Part shown: one piece after another, positions 59,030 through 64,000 of the stretch
How the letters are laid out: each line of letters begins with the position of its first letter
Position numbering within the stretch: position 1 is the stretch's first letter
Notes under the pieces: model-generated
What the model was told of the DNA's origin: nothing
Database searches by the model: none
The model's input: only the letters and a program-made list of their open reading frames with translations
Position numbers and translations under genes: made by a program
Assembly: GCF_000764305.2 (NCBI RefSeq)
Contig: NW_025936499.1
Coordinates: forward strand, 62,001 to 126,000
Direction: 5' to 3'
From: Hyalella azteca
Lineage: Eukaryota; Arthropoda; Malacostraca; Amphipoda; Hyalellidae
DNA length: 64,000 nt

Positions 59030-59470
59030 TCGGCGGTATAAAACGGAGCGTGATCTGTACACGACGTGTACACTGTACACGTCGTGTGCTGGGCCTTCCA
59101 AATAGACAAGCCAACTCTTAACGTCAGCGACTGCCGAGTTCTTAGCAACACTGCCAGCCCTACCGTACTTCTGCATTCTCTTTGCAGGCGCTGCACACTC
59201 AACATGCAATGCAACTTTTGTAAGGAGTCCCTTGCTCTTTGTAGCCACGCTTATGTTTCTGGCAGGTGCTGCCTGCTAGTGACCGACACTGCATATCCTT
59301 TGCCGGAACCACCGATGTCTTTGCCGACTTTGGGTCTCGACAACCGCTGCTGCATTCTTGCATTCTTGTTGCCGACATGACAGACTCCATGACTGCGCTG
59401 CACACTCTGTGTCGGTCAGAGTTGACGGTAAGCCATGTATTTTGACAAGGAAAATTCTTCCCTGCCGCAA
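59030..59470. other. GC-richer block beginning with a strong palindrome
   Basis: ACACGACGTGTAC (59059-59071) and GTACACGTCGTGT (59075-59087) form a perfect inverted repeat with a three-base loop. The following 380 bases are GC-richer and carry overlapping minus frames of 64-86 codons with weakly similar pieces (CAAPAKRMQ and VVPAKDMQ), which suggests an old degenerate repeat. No function can be given. Confidence 0.4.
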
Positions 59471-59479
59471 GTACCTGGA

Positions 59480-61705
59480 TTTAATTTTATTTAACTTGTA
59501 ATGAACTTTGAAACATTCATGTTCGAATAATTACATAAGTGATATCACAGTCGATCACTGGTGCCCGTGCACTAACCTTGCTTCAGCAGTGAATCATTTA
59601 AACGGTGAAAAATTGTGCTTCAATTAGCTCGCAGAAAAAGCAAACTCACGGAAACTATAACTTTCTACAGTGCAATTATCAAAATACATATTAAATTAAC
59701 ATGTGATTCATATATGTCATGGGACGAAAAACATAAACCCTTATAGTCTCACAAATGTTATATATTGCCACCTATAAAATTAATGAAGTTGAGCCATACG
59801 GCATTTGAGACGTGAATTACTCATACTGGGGAGCGAATATTACTTTTCTCCGCAGAGATCGCACAAAAAGTTCATTGAATTTCAGCGATTTGTGAAGCGC
59901 CTGGAGTGCACTTCGCTGTTCAGGCAGATGACTGACCAGATACGCAAACTGAAGAGAAAGTTATGCATTGCTCGGTAGGCTCGTGAAGATCTTCAAAGGT
60001 GAATTTGATTTTTTAGGAGGCTTTATTGAACAACTTCCAAACAAAAAGAAACTCTAGTCACGGAACAAGTTTATGATGAGCATATCAGGTATAGAAAGTT
60101 TTTGGCTCATTTGGCTTGCTGAAGATTGTGTTCCAATTTAAAGTTACTAGAAACTGATTTGCCGGTTATTATGGCTCAGCTGAAATTTCATATTAATCAA
60201 CTTTCAAAGGTTCTAATGATGGGTTATGACACATGTTGAGTATATGGTATATTACCAGTGAATTACCCTTTTCATATATAATCTTTAACGTAAATCTAAA
60301 ACTGTGCTAGTGTTTCACAAAATTTTCCAGCTTGCCTTAGATCGAGCGTTGCAACATTTCTTGAGACTTGAGTGAAAATTTCAGCAAGTCAAACTCCCAA
60401 TAACGTTCGTCAATATCTACATTATAATGTTATACATCTTCAGGAAGAAATTTATGCTGAATGCATTTTAACCTGCTGGGTGTAGTGCAAAGATGCATTT
60501 CACCCATGTGATTACTAAAACTAAAAATTTTCAAAATGGCAACAAAAATTGGGCAAACATAAAAATGCTTCCGAAAACACATCTGAGCGCTTGTTTGGCA
60601 GTTGTTGGAACCCATTAACCTTGAATAGAAATTAGTAAGCACCAACTGGTCAGTCTGGCGTTGCACGGTTTAGATTTTAATTGCAATTTGCGATTCCCGT
60701 TATTCGATCTGAATCCTGACATCACAAATCGGTCGAGCTGAACCCATCATCCCGTATTTAGTTAGTAACTTTGAAACAAAAGTATCTTAATTAACGAAAG
60801 AATTATCCAAACTTACATTTAGCACTGAAATCACAACGAAGTTACATTTTTTAAACCATTAAAATTTCTTTACTTTTTATTATAATTTTTACGTGTCAAA
60901 TATTAGGAATCACATAGAATTTATTTCATCTAGCTTTTCTTCACTTCTTTCAATGCCATATGTATCATTATAATATATATTATTTGGTTATTTACTTCTT
61001 GAGTATCGCAACATTACTGAACTGGAAGTATTGTATATAAGTTTTGCCTCTGGCGACGCGAATGCTTTGGTAGACTGGGTTAATTTGTGCATTTCCCGCA
61101 TGAAGACCGCATTATTTGCTTTAGTAAAAATCTAATGCTGCAGTTGAATATAAAATGTTTGTTAGCAAACTAAAGTCAGGTGGTAATGCGTTTCTTCACG
61201 GAAAAATCGAATTTGGATGCATTATCGACGGTAATTTTGTGCTGGGTTCAAAAATTGATTTAGATTAATTCATTTAAAAATCTAGTGTTTGTAAAAAGAG
61301 TAATTTATTTGATCTGCTCTTCTCGTTTATGTTTCAACTTCTACAAAAATGGCTCGCAAGAAAAGTGTGATAAAAAATTTATACGGCAATATAGATTGCA
61401 AGATAATCGGATGTTTCTATAATCCATCAATTATGTTCGGTACATCATTGAACACTGCAGCGATAGAAGTTTTGATAATTATCAGCTAATTTTCATAAAT
61501 ACATAAGTGTATAAACTGGGAGGAAAAATGGTTACAGAAATACGCGACGGGCTATCATGTGATCAAAAGCAGGAGGATGTTAGAGGTCGCACCAGGGAGA
61601 GAGAGGCCCGGCAACTGCAGACCGCGACACTTTAACATGAAAGTAGACCAGCCTTCTTTGGGGCCTGGGCTCCTGGCCGACGCTGGGCCAACTGTTGTCT
61701 TGATC
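59480..61705. other. AT-rich stretch, nothing recognised
   Basis: About 2.2 kb without an array or convincing frame. Confidence 0.4.
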
Positions 61706-61714
61706 GTCGTCACA

Positions 61715-61945
61715 TGCATTAATTTAGCATAAAGTCTTATGGCATGTCCAGCTGTTGGCTTGATCCAATGCATTAATTTAGCATCAAGTCTTATGTCATG
61801 TCCATCTGTTGGCTTGATCCAATGCATTAATTTAGCATCAAGTCTTATGGCATGTCCATCTGTTGGCTTGATCCAATGCATTAATTTAGCATCAAGTCTT
61901 ATGGCATGTCCAGCTGTTGGCTTGATCTAATGCATTAATTTATTT
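61715..61945. repeat. 54-bp minisatellite, ~4.3 copies
   Basis: Unit TGCATTAATTTAGCATCAAG and 34 further bases ending GTTGGCTTGATCCAA starts at 61715, 61769, 61823 and 61877, with a partial unit at 61931. Units differ at two or three sites (CAGCTG versus CATCTG). As 54 is eighteen codons, both strands stay open (61739-61930 plus, 61555-61881 minus). Neither is likely to be a gene. Confidence 0.95.
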
Positions 61946-61949
61946 GATC

Positions 61950-62540
61950 AATTCAATTTTGAGCTTGTTTATTTTAAAAAGGACATATGCATTATTTCAT
62001 TGAAGGTACTGTCCTAAACTTCCAACACCTTCCATATCATTATGATGACACAACTAGTATATATGAATTTAGCCCGCCGTTGCAGTTGTTTTGATAAACA
62101 CATACTGTTGCAAAGTTTCAAAATCACTTTGCTTATGATTAATGGTGCAAAATTTGATCTAATAATTCAGAAGAATGGATAATATTTTCAATTCTATACT
62201 GAATTAAAATATAAGGTAAATCTGAATTACGAGGTAAATTCTAATTACGAACAAAAAATTCTTACTCCTCGTAAAACTTCAATTACTTCATTAAAGACGC
62301 CTGAATGTATTATTAGTCTGTTATTAGATGCCCGGAAGTCCAACATAGTCGTTAGAAATATAATATACACAGACCATAACATAAAAGATTAAATCTTTCA
62401 TGGTCCTTGAACAAGCAGTAAAGTTAGAACCTCACGATGCAGGTTGCGAGGATGGAGTGTATGTAGCGACGTTGTCATTCAGAAATGTCGGAGATGATTT
62501 ACGGCAAAGAAATTAAATAACAAAATATTAATATTGTTAG
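61950..62540. other. AT-rich stretch, nothing recognised
   Basis: A weak direct repeat of GAATTACGAGGTAAAT-like sequence occurs at 62210-62250. Otherwise nothing is seen. Confidence 0.4.
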
Positions 62541-62544
62541 GGAC

Positions 62545-62618
62545 TCCACCGATATGACTTCCCACCGATATGACTTGTTTTGACTCGATATGACTTGTTC
62601 CCACCGATATGACTTGTC
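62545..62618. repeat. CCACCGATATGACTTG short array
   Basis: Four imperfect units of about 16-20 bases share YCCACCGATATGACTT, with one unit reading TTGACTCGATATGACTT. Confidence 0.85.
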
Positions 62619-62624
62619 AATACA

Positions 62625-64000
62625 TGTTTTCTTATTTTTCATTGTTGCGTAATCCACCACAGAGGTACGTGGTTGCATTAGTTCTGGTAATATTTTTGAT
62701 TATAATGGGCGTGTAAATTCAGTGATGCTTCAGTAATTGTCGTTTATTTATAGATAAAAAATGTGTATGTGTAATTTATTCATGTGTGTAGTGTTCGGTT
62801 CCATATTCAGTCTTTAACTAATTATTACTAGTCCTAAGTTAGGTTTGTTTTTACATTTCAGAAAGACTCCGAAGGCTGAATTCGAATCTTGAGTCGAAAG
62901 TTAGAACATGAGTTAAAGGAAAGACACGGTTTATTTATATTTTGATCTCTTGTATTTATCGTTTATTTATCATAGATATCATTATCATTTTATTCATCTT
63001 TTATTTGTCACTAAACAAGCGACAATATTCTGGATTATGATCGACATTTCCGCTTGACGATTGCGATTTGCTCTTCCGCCACTATGTCTAATTTAGGAGG
63101 CGTTACAGAGAAAAAATGCTCATATGTAACTTGCATATTCACGGCTCTTGTTAGAGCACATCGTTTCTGCACTGCACTGAATGTTCACATTAATGTATCT
63201 ATTCACGTTCGCATTTATGTATGTATGTATTCACATTCTCTAGCAGATGCCTGCAATGATATAATTAGTTTATACTTAACATAATTAGTCTTCAGAGGAA
63301 GAAATGCAACATTTAGAGTCTCAGATGCTCTCTCGCTTCACAGGTCTCGGTTACAACTATTATACTCAGCAGGCAGAATCTATTCCCTGCAAACAACTTT
63401 ATTAATAGCCGATCACGCGCATACAATAATGTGCATATTACGCATTCATAAAACAATTTATCCAATAGAAGAAGGTTTCATAAAGTATACAACTTATGTG
63501 ATACTTGTAATTGTTCATTTGCATGCTGTATCGGATGCATTACAGCAACGAAGCTGCACCTCGAGGAGCCTCCAGCGTCTCTAATTCAAATCGAATGTTT
63601 CAGGTTAAGATAACCACTTATGTTGATTTTTAACAGAAATTATTACCTTTGTTTCGTGAAATAAATAATCTTCCATTGTAGGATGTTTTTTGACCTCGAC
63701 ATCAATTGATGATAGATTATTGTTCAAAAATAGTTTCATTCATGTATAATTTATTATCTTCAAAACCCCAATTAACTACTTACGGGTTCAATTAGCTTGT
63801 ATCGTTGCAAGCGTAATCTCCTATTATCACCTTTTGATCGGATTAATTGTAAAACTTTTGAGATTAATGGAGACTGATATAGTTTAAAATGCCGCACGTT
63901 TTCTGTAAATATTGTTCCATCTTGTAAATATTGTGTAATAATGGGTAATCATGTTGTTGTTCTGTCACTGAAAACAAAATGCATTTCGGAGTAAAAAGAA
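62625..64000. other. AT-rich stretch, nothing recognised
   Basis: A short TATGTATGTATGT run lies near 63217. No gene, array or mobile-element end was recognised up to the window end. Confidence 0.4.

Noticed and set aside
59021..59470. Overlapping minus frames as a cysteine-rich protein
   Set aside because: Frames shift every 60-80 codons and the repeated AAPAKRMQ-like pieces fit an old degenerate repeat better than a gene.

Overview
The window looks like AT-rich, gene-poor nuclear DNA from a large animal genome. No open reading frame exceeds about 145 codons and no tRNA or rRNA gene is recognisable. There is no operon-like gene packing, and unrelated minisatellite arrays occur every few kilobases. 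The retroelement remains (a Penelope-like GIY-YIG endonuclease and the 3' end of a CR1/Jockey-like LINE) are of animal type. An arthropod, perhaps a crustacean with an expanded genome, would fit, but this is inference: no host gene fixes the taxon.

Layout. 0-9 kb: four tandem arrays (33-bp and ~45-bp degenerate units, a 51/45-bp coding-like array, a 39-bp array), a diverged GACAAG/CTTGTC array and one exon-like block at 7.4-7.6 kb. 9.5-19 kb: the mobile-element-rich part. It holds two copies of a CCGTCC-rich repeat (9.5 and 16.8 kb, opposite strands), a 25-bp array at 15.2 kb, two direct copies of another dispersed repeat (16.45 and 18.62 kb) and, between those two, a Penelope-like fossil on the minus strand with a hammerhead-like motif in its 3' region. 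20-31 kb: mostly featureless, with GCTCGAC and 24-bp arrays near 22 kb and a 49-bp hairpin repeat at 24.9 kb. 31.5-31.8 kb: LINE 3' terminus, minus strand. 32-44 kb: arrays at 35.9, 36.7, 39.4, 39.8, 42.4 and 43.5 kb, and several hairpins. 44.7-45.06 kb: a 354-bp foldback element (MITE) with arms of about 149 bp. 46.0-46.3 kb: a GC-rich block with an RNA polymerase III A-box, possibly a SINE. 48-64 kb: palindromes, a 38-bp array, a ~950-bp array that decays from near-perfect 46-bp units to diverged ones, 54-bp and 18-bp arrays, and two exon-like blocks (55.2 kb plus strand, 57.3 kb minus strand).

No set of genes working together can be described. If host genes are present, they are single small exons in long introns or intergenic DNA. 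Five short blocks have coding-like base use or splice-like borders; they are listed at low confidence and none is assigned a function. The best-supported features are the MITE, the Penelope and LINE fossils and the tandem arrays. I found no prokaryote-type defence system, biosynthetic cluster or CRISPR array.
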